Positions 46,860-58,448 of a stretch of 64,000 bases of DNA are shown here, one piece after another; positions within the stretch are counted from its first letter, which is position 1, and each line of letters starts with the position of its first letter. Both the position numbers and the translations under genes were made by a program. The notes beneath the pieces were generated by a model, which searched no databases, was not told the origin of the DNA, and worked only from the letters and a program-made list of their open reading frames with translations. Location of the stretch: positions 24,901,561 to 24,965,560 of the forward strand of contig NC_088775.1 in the NCBI RefSeq assembly GCF_954871325.1, given 5' to 3'. Source of the stretch: Gordionus sp. m RMFG-2023. Taxonomy: Eukaryota; Nematomorpha; Gordioida; Chordodea; Parachordodidae.

Positions 46860-49690
46860 CAGGGACGAAGCGTCCATAGAAGCAAGGGAAGCATTGCTTC
46901 CCTTGAAATTTTTTTTACAAAATTCTTAGATAAATTTAATATAATCTTTATACTATGCTAAAAAAAAAATAAAATTACTTCCTTAAAATAATTAATATAT
47001 TTTTTATAACGTTAAAAAGATTTATAATATTTTACTACGATAAAAAATTTACGTTAAAAAATTTACTATTATTTTTACTACGTTCAAAAATTTACTATTA
47101 TTTTTACTACGTAAAAAATTACTATTATATTTACTATGTTAAAAAATGATGGAAGTAAATTTAATATTGCTTATTTTCCTATAATAAATATACTAATAAA
47201 TCATGATTCATACGATATTTTTTTGGTGTAATTTTTTTATTACGTTAAAAAAAATATACAAGAGGGAAGCAAATCTAATATTGCTTATTTTTTCAATAAA
47301 TAAATAGAAAATCATGTTATGATATTGTTTAATTTTACGATTAAAAAATAAGCATTGGGGAAGCAAATAAAAAATTGCTTATTCTTTTATAAAAGAAAAA
47401 TAAATTTTTTATATTAAATTTTTTTTCTTACTTTTTTAAAAAAAAAATTTTTTTCTTTAAATTAATGTTTAATAATTGTAATTGTATTATTGAAAATTTA
47501 TTAATATTATCATTTAGCTCAAGAAATTTTGTTACCAAAAAATTAATTATTGAAAAAGGAAGACCAAAGCCAATTTTAAGAAATTTAAAAAAAGAAATAA
47601 AATCTTGCATTCGTAATTTTTCTATCGATAAATATGATAAATATGAATGGCTCACTGGATGTGAATTTTCTAATTCTCTATATTGTTGGTCATGCTTATT
47701 ATTCCCAAAGGAAAAATATGTTTGGAATGATAGAGGATTTTCGGATATGAATAATTTTTCAAAGGCAGTTAAACGACATGAAGAATCAACAGCTCATTTG
47801 CAGTCGATGATTCAATTAAAAACATATGGCGAAATTCGTATTGAAAATATGATAGATTCGATGCGCAAAATATCAATCGAACAGCATAATTCGAAAGTTA
47901 AATCAAATAGAGAAATATTGAAAATTTTAATTAATTCTATATTGGAGTTCAGCAGCTCGCATTCCGTGGTGATGATGAATCACCTAATTCAGTAAATAGA
48001 GGAAATTATATTGAATTAATTTATTTGCTCGCGGAAGAAAATTTTCTATTAAAACATCATTTAGAAAATAGTACAACTTTTATTGGACTATCAAGTGATA
48101 TCCAAAATGATTTAATTAATTCCATTTCATATGTCTTACACCAAAAAATATTAGATGAATTGGAAGAAAGGAATTTATAACAATAATATTAGATGAAACA
48201 ATTGATATAAATAATAAATCCCAACTGGCTGTAGTTCTTCGATATGTTTTAAATAACGGGACATTATATGAAAGATTTATTGAATTCTTTGATGTTACAA
48301 TGCATCGTGATGCTAATTCTTTATCAAAATTTGTCATTAAATTTTTGAATGAAGAAAATTATGAAAAAATTGATAGGTCAAAGTTACGATGGCGCAGCTG
48401 TTATGTCAGGTGATTCACATGGACTGCAAGCAAAAATTAGAGACGTCAATCCTTCTGCACTTTATATTCATTGTTTTGCCCACAAGTTAAATCTTATATT
48501 ATCAAAATCTTGCAACAAAATTAAAGAATGTAAGGTTATTTTTGCAACTTTATCTAGCCAGTTTTTTTAGTACATCATCTAAGCGTACAGCAGAATTTGA
48601 TAAATATGTTAAAAAAAGATTACCACGAGTAGCCCCAACAAGATGGGAATACAATGGTCGGCTGGTTCAAACAGTTTTCAATTATTTGAAGGATCTATTC
48701 GTTTTTTTTGAAAGTATGATTGATGAATAATCTGATATTGTTTGGGATAATGATGTTCTAATAACATCTCGTGGCTATTTAAATATATTAAATGATGCAA
48801 ATTTTCTAATTTTGTTATATTTTTTTCAAGAAGTTTTTCCAGAATCTGATTTATTATTTGATATACTTCAAACTAAAATTAACGATGTATCATATTGTCT
48901 TAAAAGTATTAACGATTTCAGAAATTCAGTTAAATCTAACATAGAAAACTTTGATGTTTTTTGGAGAAATTTAAATGTAAAGGAAAATATTGAAGACAAT
49001 TTAGATAAAAAACGAAATAGATCCGAATTGCCTAATACAAGAGAATTTTATAAAAATTTGATAATTAAAATAATAGATATATAATCAATGAAATTGATTT
49101 TCGGTTTGATACATTAAAAAATATCAAATTCGTCGAATTGTTAGATATTAGTAAATTTCAAATATTTAATCAAAATTTCCCAAAATATTTATTAGACAAT
49201 TTTAAATGACACTTATTCTCAATTTTTCGAATTACACAAGCTGGAAACCGAATTAAAGGTAGTGTTTCGTGACGATGAATTTAGAAAGAGAAAAAATGTT
49301 TATGAAATACTTGAATTTTTAATTAATACCGATTTGATGAAAAGTTTTAAAGAGTTTTTTAAATTATGCAAATTCATTTTAACTTTGGCTGCAACAACAG
49401 CAAGTGCAGAACGGGGGTTTTCATCTTTAAAAATAATCAAATCTTATTGTAGAAACAGAATGAGTCAAAATCGATTATCAAATCTAGCTTTGATTTCTAT
49501 TGAAAAAAAATTATTGAAAAATTTAAAATCTAGTAATAACTTTTGTAATTCAGTACTTGATCATTTTACTCAAAAACAAAGACGAATTCCGCTTATTTAT
49601 AAATCTTAATTTTTTATGAGTTGACTAATAAATAAAATAAAAAAATTTTTTGATTGCTTCCCTAGTAGTAAACTTGACGCCTCGTCACTG
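46860..49690 (+). mobile_element. hAT element, TTF-finger / ZMYM1-like transposase, broken
   Basis: Complete termini: left CAGGGACGAAGCGTCC, right in reverse CAGTGACGAGGCGTC, flanked by a perfect 8-bp duplication CTATGAGG (46852-46859, 49691-49698). 2831 bp. Plus-strand transposase pieces: EWLTGCEFSNSLYCWSCLLF (about 47645-47705, TTF-type zinc finger), FSKAVKRHEESTAHLQSM (about 47757), QSYDGAAVMSGD (about 48377), LYIHCFAHKLNLILSKSC (about 48461, a conserved hAT block), VAPTRWEYNGR (about 48630) and ATTASAERGFSSLKIIKSY (about 49390-49450, dimerisation motif). The frames change or stop at least five times between 47465 and 49609, so it is inactive. The left 600 bp hold three GGAAG(C/T)AAAT...TTGCTTATT units and AAAAATTTACTATTATTTTT repeats. 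It probably sits in the 3' untranslated part of the old Ty3/gypsy element. Confidence 0.9.
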
Positions 49691-49698
49691 CTATGAGG

Positions 49699-52056
49699 TA
49701 AAAAAAATTAGTGATTAAATTAATTGATTTATAATAATCTTGTGATGTTAGTTTTGATAAGTAACATTTTCAATGGTTGTGAAAATGAAAAGGGGGTGAT
49801 AGGTTCATTAAATGCCATCATAAGAGTTTTTTTCCTTCTTGTTTATTTTTTTTACACACACCATTATAATTAAATGAAAAATAAATTGACAGTTATAATA
49901 TAATTTTGCTAATAAATCAAGTTTTTTTATTATCTACAATGTTCAATTTTTTTTAAATAATTGTAATGTAAAGGCTGTCAAGTAAAAAGAAAAATTTTGG
50001 TTTTTTCCAAGTTATTTAACAACACATTTTTATTGTAAATTAATAAATAAATAATTTATAGTTGTGTTAAATTTTTTTTCATTTTTGTTTTAAGTCATAA
50101 AATATAAAATAAGTTTGTTGGATACAAAATCCAAACTTATAGATCTAGACACGCATTACTTGCATGTTACCTTTATTCCTAAAAATCTGAGAATGTAGAT
50201 GGATACAATCTTTCCAAAAGAAAATGGTAGACAAAAAATAATACATCACATTCCCAAGGTTGTTAATTGTTTATAACCATTTAGTAAATCAATGCAAAAT
50301 GTCATCAAAAAGATGTGAACTACCATCAAATAACAAGCATGACATAAAGGCAATGACAAAAAGGCTAACTCATACAACCTACTTCAAAGGAAATGAATGG
50401 AAATCGATCAATGAATATAATTTATATGATAAAGCAACAAAGCAATTAAGAGATGGTGTGTTCTGTAAAGCCAGTGATCAATTCGGTTATTGAAAACAGT
50501 ACAGAGAGGACACAAGCTCCAGTGACAGAAACATTGTGGGAAAATTTATTGTTAATGTGAATAAAAATTTTTGTATATAGCAATTTATTTGATTGTAGTG
50601 CATAACAAATCTATAATGCTTATATAGCGTTTATTATATATATATCATATTTTTGATGTTGCTGGTGAATGCCTCGCGCCCATAAAGGGGTGGCATGTGA
50701 CAGTATGCGTAATATTTTTAATATATTATAGAGAAACCGCATATTGTTGATTGGTCGGAAATAAAATAATATTATAATAAAAATAATATAATTATTATTT
50801 TTATGTTATATATTTGTTTTTGATAATTTTTTAGTTGTTAAAATTCATGCAAAATTGTAAAAATTTATATTTTTTTAGTGATTGAAATAAAAAGAATTGA
50901 ATCTTAAATATTTTATTGCTTTTATAATTAAATAAGAAGTTAGTAAGAAATTAATAGATTTTTGGAGGATTAAGAAACAAAGCCTATTCCACTAAAGACT
51001 GGAATTGATTGTTACTTATGTAAGTTACAGCTTTCCACATAATTTTTAATTAAACATTCCCCCTTTACTTCTGAAATATATTATATCACTTGTAATATTT
51101 TGATCACCACCACATTGTAAAACGTCTATTTCTTGTATTATATAACATTTTCATTAAATTCACTACTGATAATACACTCCACTTGCCAATAAATAAGCAG
51201 CATTATGATCACATGCATATATTTTTCTTTGTTTCAAACATATTTTTAGTTTTTTCTCTTCAGATTTTTTAAGAGTATTTGACTAGGTCAAATACACCTC
51301 CGGTTAATTGACTGAGTTTGGGAAGTCAATTGACCAACTTGTCAACCCTGAAATAGACTAATCATTATTTTGGCAATTTTTTTAATTTTATTTTAAAAAA
51401 AGTATTAGGAGTAAAATTACAAATCGATAATAGAATATTCATTTCAATAATAACATTAAAGAAATAATGACAGATTTTACATACCTCTAAACCACTATAG
51501 ACTTATTCGGCTTAATTAGGCTAGATACATAATCAGGAGCGACCAAGGCCATTAAATATGGTAGTAGAGGTTTCGTAATCACAAAATTTCCTAAACAAGA
51601 CATATTTCATGCATGCGGGTTGTTAGATTTCCATTAGAAAACTTCTTCGGTATAATTCATTATTTCGTGGTAGTAATCTTTCAAATGTAACTGGTGTAAA
51701 AAAATTGCTATAATATTCGCGATAAATGTTTTTCTAAATTGACCTAATAAGTATGTTCATTAACACAACCACGATCATCAATTATAAATAATTCGTGGCC
51801 TGAAAAACATTTCTAGATATTTGGGACATGGGCAAACAGGTGCACAATACATGCATAGACAGCGATGGAATATTTCGCACATAATTGAAAACAATATTCT
51901 TAATACAACTATTAATTCGGATAAAAGAGGCCAAATCTTTAATAAAATGTATCAGCCAAAAGAACCCAAGACAGCCATTTTGATCAACCAAAAAATTAAC
52001 TTTAATATCATGCGCTACAATTTTAAATTATTTAAAGATTCCCGTCCATCACCTGC
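49699..52056. other. No supported gene; probable 3' end of the old Ty3/gypsy element, then AT-rich DNA
   Basis: GAAAAGGGGGTGATAGG at 49787-49803 looks like a polypurine tract meeting an LTR start. A similar AAAGGGGTGGCATGTGACAG lies near 50685. The open frame at 50260-50493 has no recognisable motif. Both LTR readings are untested because no second copy is present. Confidence 0.4.
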
Positions 52057-52064
52057 GGAAAATA

Positions 52065-52464
52065 GGTTAATGATGCTTACTACCTTAAGGTACTACCTAT
52101 CAAATTTGAATTTTGTTCATTTTTCATTTGAATAGGCACTACCAAATATATTTATAATATATTTGAAAAATCGTGATTTTTGGAAAGTCTCTATGGCCTA
52201 GTAGGCAAGAGCTTGGCTTACTGATCCCATGGTCCCGTGTTCGAATCCCGGGAATGGTCATGTTTTTTTCTTTTTCTAACTTGGTGGTTCCATCCTTGCG
52301 GGGATAATATATAGGAGGCCGGACTCGACCACGTGATTCCGTATTAATATATTAAATAATAAGGGTCTTATTACATTTTAATAAATTTTGGTCGGTATTT
52401 AGCAAATTAAGTTGGTATTTAAAATATTTCCATACATTCACTTGGTAGTAAGCATCATTAACCT
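52065..52464. mobile_element. hAT-type MITE with GGTTAATGATGCTTACTACC ends, carrying a SINE
   Basis: Left end GGTTAATGATGCTTACTACC; right end in reverse AGGTTAATGATGCTTACTAC, i.e. at least 20 matching bases. Flanks GGAAAATA (52057-52064) and GGAAAATA (52465-52472) are a perfect 8-bp duplication. The interior contains the tRNA-like SINE at 52186-52370; no transposase. Confidence 0.85.
52186..52370 (+). repeat. tRNA-derived SINE
   Basis: Head resembles a tRNA gene: A box TGGCCTAGTAGG (52194-52205) and B box GTTCGAATCC (52239-52248) at a spacing normal for internal RNA polymerase III promoters, with CCCGTGTTCGAATCCCGGG as a T-arm-like fold. It is followed not by an acceptor stem but by a body (CTTGGTGGTTCCATCC, CGGGGATAATATATAGGAGG, CCGGACTCGACCACGTG) and an AATAATAAGG tail. 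The anticodon arm pairs poorly and no isotype can be assigned. This organisation is that of a SINE rather than a working tRNA gene. Ends are approximate. Confidence 0.7.
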
Positions 52465-52700
52465 GGAAAATAACTAATTTTAAAATATTTCTGTTTGAAA
52501 TATATAATTGCAATTTATAGCTCTTTTACATTTGTATATTAGTCATATAACTATTAGTGATCTGCTTCGGGCCTAATTTTTCAAGCCCGGCCCGAACCCG
52601 AAATTTTTTTTAAAAAAATTTACCGACCCAGCCAGGCCCGAATTTATTTAAATATAGAAATTAATCTTTATAATTACTCAAAATAAAAGACATATGTTAT

Positions 52701-55700
52701 TTTGTAAAAAAAATATTAAAAAAAATGCCCTACTCTCAAAATATAATTTATCACTCCAAAATAATCCTTTCTAATAATATTAGAATTCATCTTTATTTAT
52801 GCATATATAACATTATAGATATTAAACATATTAAATCTTCCCCAATCAATCCTGTCTTCATCCAATATCTCCACTCCAAATCCAAACAAAGAATGTTCTT
52901 TTCTAACAAGAACCCATGTGATGATTTTCTTTTTCCTCCATCCATAAGGAAAAACTCATTCCCCTGTCAGAAAATAACTGACATTTGATGTATTATATTA
53001 AATTTATTTCTTCTTTTTTTCAACAGCTACAAATACCCTTTACGTACAAAATATAACTTATCACTCCAAAATAATCCTTTCTAATAATATTAAATAAATA
53101 TAAGAAACATTACTAGAATTCATCTTTATTTATGCACATATAACATTATAGATATTAAACATATTAAATCTTCCCCAATCAATTTCGTCTTCATCCAATA
53201 TCTTCACTCCAAATCCAAACAAAGAATGTTTTTTTCTAACAACAACCCATGTGATAAATTCGTTTTCCTCCCATCCACCAGGAAATCTCATTTCCCTGTC
53301 AGAAAATAACTGACATTTGATGTATTATATTAAATCTATTTCTTCTTTTTTTCAACAGCTACAACACGCCCACCCTTCACAAGCCCAGCGTCCCTCTCTC
53401 TGTGGTGGTGTTATATCGAATCGCCCCTTTGAATTTTATCGATTCTCGTATCGAAACGCCTTGAAGACGTTCAGGGAATTTATCGAATCGTCTTCCCTTA
53501 TGATGATTTATAATATAATATCTCCGATACATTTCAATATATAATCGCGAAAACACATATTATCAATAATGACATGTACATTAGGGTATCTGCATTTATA
53601 ATCTATGGAACATTAATATGGACAATGTAATATCAGCAAAACATAATAATTCATTCATTTTAAGACATTTGGGAAATAGGAGCTATAATATACATTATTT
53701 GAGTATGATTAATGGTAATTAGGAAATAATGATTTTACATATAATACTGTAATGTGAACACATAGTCTATGTGTGAAATGCAATTTCAACACATGTAATT
53801 GTCCTACTGCCATGTAAACAAAATCAAAGCTACCTTTTTATAAATATCTCCTAAAATATATATAAAAATCCATTTTTATGTATTAAAAATAATTGTGAAA
53901 ATTTGCCGAACAAAGATTTTAAATAAAATTACAAGACATATGTATAGAAATAAATTTAATATTTTATAGGGAGGAAAAATATATAATACGTAGAAAATAC
54001 AATATTTTCCATCTAGGAATTACTCAGTATCCTAAGAAAAATATACCATTTCTACCTAACTCTGCCATCACAATTAACACACATTCACAAAAATGTAGAA
54101 TGTAAAGCAACAAAAATTGAGAATATAATGGGCTATATGTATATATGTAAAGAATTTTTAACATACCTTCACAATATAAAATAATTTGAGTCTTTTCTTT
54201 AAAAAAAATGTTCATAAAATAAATAGTAAAATGTGATGTGCTATAAAATTATTACAAAGATAAAAAAAATGTAATATGCAGCATAAATTTACAAAAAAAA
54301 ATTTACACAAAATTTTTTTTATCCAGTATGCAAACTAAACAATATTCCCACCTCAAGGCATACCCATCAACATAGGCTGACCTTATCTGTAAAAATATTT
54401 TCCCTTCACATCATTGCATACCATAAAAATAATATAACAATTGCAAATAAAACCTTTTATAAAATTTTATAATTTTATAATTTAAAAAAAAAATATTACA
54501 CATCATCTAATATATCATATAAATCCCTACCAATTTATATATATATCAAATGCAGACACTAAATCAAAATAACTATCCACATCTAACATTATAGATATTA
54601 TTATGACTTCGTCATACTTCAATTCCTTTAAATTATCATTCATAATTAAATATATCATATGTGTAATTCACATTACACCCTATTTCATAAAAATGGTTAA
54701 TTACTTCAAAATAAACAACATTAACTCACCCTCAATAGATCCCTTAATAACATATCAACCTTAATTGAAACGGAATTACATATACAATATATTAACATTA
54801 ATTAATAATAAATTATCCCACACATGTCCATCCCTTTAAAACCCAAAATGCATAATTATATAACACATACTTTATTACAAAAGTCCATTTCTATATATAT
54901 TTTCATAAATTTCAAATATTTAGCAATCCTTTCTGTCCTGCTGATCTTGAGGTCTTATCTTCCTATGACGGAATACCTATAACACCATTCAATGAGTCTT
55001 AAGGCGTACCAAATAATAAGACCATATCTACTGTCAAAATTGGATGTACAATATACATCTAGACATATAATATAACAAATATTACTGTCTTAAATTCCTG
55101 ATCTTATTTTCATATTCCTGCCTAATACTCATTACATACTTTCTATCTTAAGCTTTGTAAGCTAAATATTTAAGATAACATTATAGAAACCCTTAAACTC
55201 ACCTCTTAATCTCACTTACCCCTGTATAGTGATTAGTACTTATGCGTTGTGTACCTAAATTCATATGTTGTCGATCCTGGTCACGGCACCATTTTTGAAA
55301 AAAAATAAAAATACCCTTTACTCTCAAAATATAACTTATCACTCCAAAATAATCCTTTCTAATAATATTAAATAAATACAGCGTCTACATGACAGGATTT
55401 TCACTGGATGCAAACCCCCTTCAAAAACTTTTGCCTACCCCCCTATTATCATTATTTTTACCTATTTATTTATTGATACTCTTCAAAGAATTTATAAAGG
55501 ATAACTTAAATTAATCTATATCTACTACCAACTATCTATATTTTGTGATTATAAATAATTTCTTTTCTTTTTTAGATAATAAATTCAATTAAAACCTCCA
55601 TTATTTACAATTAGTTATTATGGCATTATGAGCTTGCTAAAATATCTAAACCTTTTAAATTACATTTAAAAAGATAGTTTATTTGGAAAAACAATGTGTA

Positions 55701-56180
55701 TGATTGTTTGCAATATATAGATTTGGTCGATGAATTGTATTATAATAATACTATAATGAAGTATAATTTTTACAGCAATAAATTTTGTCCTATTTCATCT
55801 CAAAATTTAATAGATAACCCCCCAAAAAAATTATCCTACCCCCAATAAAGCCGCTTACCTCCTACCCCCTCAAAAAAATAGGATGCAAACTGTTCCGACC
55901 TCTCCTGCTCATGTAGACGCTGAATAAATATAATAAACATTACTAGAATTCATCTTTATTTATGCACATATAACATAATAGATATTAAATCTTCCCCAAT
56001 CAATCCCGTCTTCATCAAATATCTTCACTCCAAATCCAAACAAAAAATGTTCTTATCTAACAACAACCCATGTGATAAATTCGTTTTCCTCCCATCCACC
56101 AGGAAAACTCATTTCCCTGTCAGAAAATAACTGACATTTGATATATTATATTAAATCTATTTCTTCTTTTTTTCAAAAGC
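52701..56180 (-). mobile_element. Non-coding LTR-element relative (fossil) inside the MITE
   Basis: Flanked by TGTTAT (52695-52700 and 56181-56186), a 5-6 bp duplication. Three LTR-like direct repeats of about 330 bp: 52703-53030, 53031-53362 (directly adjacent) and 55296-56180 (the last split by the MITE at 55379-55922). Shared blocks include ATCTTTATTTATGCA, ATCTTCCCCAATCAAT and CCCTGTCAGAAAATAACTGA. On the minus strand, four bases after the repeat ending at 55296, lies TGGTGCCGTGACCAGGATCG (to 55271), which reads as a tRNA-complementary primer site. So the element runs right to left, with a roughly 1.9-kb internal region (53363-55270) that has no recognisable gag or pol. It looks like a deletion-type (LARD/TRIM-like) derivative; the primer sequence recalls BEL/Pao elements, but the family is unproven. 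It cannot encode its own movement. Confidence 0.72.
55379..55922. mobile_element. hAT-type MITE with CAGCGTCTACATGA ends, inside the LTR-like repeat
   Basis: Left end CAGCGTCTACATGACAGG; right end in reverse CAGCGTCTACATGAGCAGG. Perfect 8-bp duplication AATAAATA (55371-55378, 55923-55930). Comparison with the unsplit repeat at 53031-53362 shows exactly where it landed. 544 bp, non-coding, with CTACCCCC-type runs near both ends. One more CAGCGTCTACA end lies at 61776. Confidence 0.92.
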
Positions 56181-56402
56181 TGTTATATGTCGTTTAGTTT
56201 CAATAAATAAAATCAAATATTTTTATTTTAGATAAAAAATTCAATATAAAATTGATAAATTTAGATATATTTAAAAAAAATTTCCAAGGTCGACCCGAAT
56301 TTTTTTTTAAAATATTAGGCCCGGTAGATTATTTTAAATAGAATTAGTCCCGAGCCCGGCCTGTTTGGGCCGGGTCTAACTTTGCAGATCTCTAATAACT
56401 AT

Positions 56403-57064
56403 TTTAAATCATAAAAATTTTAATTTAAAGTTATAATTAAAAAATACTCAGTAATTTTGATAGATTCTGTAAAATTGAGTTTGACTTATCATACTTATTT
56501 AAAAGTAGATTTAAAAATGAAAGGTTGTAAAATATTTTAAAGCATAAAGAAAGTAAAATATAATAAGCCTCATTTACAAATACATTATAAAAAATTTTTT
56601 GATTTTTATATTTCAACCTACTTTTTAAAAAAAAATATATTCGAATTTAGATTTAGGATTATGTTTTTTTATAAATATTTTATCAATCCGCTAGGTTTTT
56701 AAAAATTAAGATGTCCAAAAATATATTATAGGATGCCGGTCCATATTTTATTTGCAATTTGTGTGTTTTTTACGTCATTCTTGGATGCCTTTTACCTCAT
56801 TTAGCATATTATTTGTATATTTTTCATTTACTTTATGCAATGCCAGCTTTGTCATTTCAGAGTATGGTGAGGAGGAATGGCGATGATGCGGCTTCGTTTT
56901 TATGGAGGCTTCACTCCCCCCCCCCCCATACCCATATTTGAGGGTCTTTGGCTCGCTTTAACCCGGCCTTAGACCGAGACTCCTTTAATGGCTTGCATAT
57001 TATGTTTTTATTATTTCTTATATTTTTTGGATAAAAATGAAACGATGGGTTAAATACAATATGA
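56403..57064. other. No gene seen
   Basis: AT-rich; a C12 tract at 56916-56927. The small open frame at 56759-56941 runs into this tract and has no motif. Confidence 0.5.
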
Positions 57065-57072
57065 CATTTTTA

Positions 57073-57878
57073 TAGTCCTATAAATATTTTTAAAAAATTA
57101 GAACGCGTTCGCATTCAACGTTCATTGACAAAAATCGCACGTGTTCAAGTTTGAGTTCATCTTTGAAAAAAGGAACGCGTTCACGTTCTTTCAAAACTTT
57201 ATGAATAAATTTTTTTTTAAAATTTATTTATTATAATTTAAATTGTGAACTATTAAAATATAAAACCCTTGGTAAAAACTTAAAAATAATAGCGAAATTT
57301 CAAATAATCACATTAAAAATAAATAAATTTTTGAAAAATATTAACTATTTCATATCTAGATGCATATAATATTTAATGATTTTTATTTTATCTTATAGTT
57401 ATTAAATAAAAGAATAAATATTACAATCAAGTATCTCTTTAAATTAGAACTTGAAGATTTTAAAACTGATATTATACTTTTTTGACACATTATACATTTG
57501 GTAAGATAGAATTAGCTTATTGAATAAAGGATGCTGTAAAGTATTAATTATATTTTGGTTATGGCAATGTTAATTCATCTGATTCTGAGAATCAGATAAT
57601 GAATTAACAATATATATGCTTACGCCTAATCTATAAAATATAAATAATATTCAAATGAATAAGCTAAGGACAGAACTAATAGCTGATTAAAAAAATTCAC
57701 ATATGATAAAAGAAACAGCTGATTAAAAATAACCTAAAAAATTAAAAAATTTTATTTTCAAATGAATAAAAATAATATTTCTAAAATTGAATGAATGTAA
57801 AAAACGTATGAACGCGTTCAACGTTAATCAAAAGGTGTTCATCATTTTTTTCAAAAAAACGAACTTCGTTCATAAATA
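57073..57878. mobile_element. GAACGCGTTC-rich hAT-related element, copy 3 (short)
   Basis: Begins TAGTCCTATAAATATTTT, right end in reverse TATTTATGAACGAAGTTCG, flanked by a perfect 8-bp duplication CATTTTTA (57065-57072, 57879-57886). Same orientation as copy 2; shares the GAACGCGTTCGCATTCAACG-like left block, the CGAACTTCGTTC right block and an interior with TTCATCTGATTCTGAGAATC. At about 806 bp it has lost much of the interior kept in copies 1 and 2. Confidence 0.82.
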
Positions 57879-57886
57879 CATTTTTA

Positions 57887-58317
57887 TTAAAAAAGGACTC
57901 ATATGAAATGATAATCCCATATTTTATTTTTAGAATTGCACCTATAAATCATAATAATTGAAACTTATAAAAACATATTTATCTGGAATGCGTAAATAAA
58001 ATTTTAATAATAAGACAGAACTCAGTGCATTGCTTGGAAGATTTTTATCAATATAGCATAAAAATATAAATAAATTAAAAATTGCATATGAACCAGATAG
58101 GGATTTTTAATTAATTCAAAGACTATATCATAAATATTACCTAAGTATATTTTATTTCTAATGTATGAAATCCTTAATATATTCATTTATATTATAATAT
58201 GTAAAAATAAAATTGGATTAAAAACATATTAATTATATTTTCATCATTCATATTTTTATGTTGATAGTAAATAAGGGAATATTTTTAATAAATTGAGTAA
58301 GCCTAGCACTATTAAAT
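57887..58317. other. No gene seen
   Basis: AT-rich spacer between two transposon copies. Confidence 0.5.
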
Positions 58318-58325
58318 ATAAATAT

Positions 58326-58440
58326 TGGATCTGCGGGCGGGGTTAAAGAGCTCGGCGGGCCAAAATAATTGGGCTAGGCTTGGAGATGAAATTTCATAAT
58401 ATTAGAACTGGGTAAAAATTTTGACTTCTGCAGATCTCTG
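58326..58440. mobile_element. Short hAT-type MITE of the GATCTGC / GGCC family
   Basis: Left end TGGATCTGCGGGCGGGG, right end in reverse CAGAGATCTGCAGAAGTC. Flanks ATAAATAT (58318-58325) and ATAAATAC (58441-58448) form an 8-bp duplication with one mismatch. Only 115 bp, with GGCGGGCC inside. Confidence 0.72.
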
Positions 58441-58448
58441 ATAAATAC

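Larger units (their letters stand above)
52555..56394. mobile_element. hAT-type MITE of the GGCC family, split by a 3.5-kb insertion
   Basis: Left end TAGTGATCTGCTTCGGGCC; right end in reverse TAGAGATCTGCAAAGTTAGA. Flanks are a perfect 8-bp duplication ATAACTAT (52547-52554, 56395-56402). The two MITE halves (52555-52700 and 56181-56394) together correspond to the unsplit copy at 31095-31545, including the AT-rich centre (AAATATAGAAATTAA... and ...TTGATAAATTTAGATATATT). Everything between 52701 and 56180 is a later insertion. Confidence 0.9.

Noticed and set aside
50260-50493. 77-codon plus-strand frame
   Set aside because: No motif; lies in probable LTR or flanking DNA of the old Ty3/gypsy element.
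50685-50710. Polypurine tract and LTR start AAAGGGGTGGCATGTGACAG
   Set aside because: Looks plausible for a Ty3/gypsy element but has no paired LTR in the window and competes with the candidate at 49787; left unassigned.
51821-52135. 104-codon plus-strand frame
   Set aside because: It runs into the terminal repeat of the MITE at 52065, so its C-terminal part is MITE DNA; no recognisable domain on either strand.
52187-52262. A functional tRNA gene
   Set aside because: A and B boxes are good, but the acceptor and anticodon stems pair poorly and the sequence continues into a SINE-like body, so it was called a SINE.
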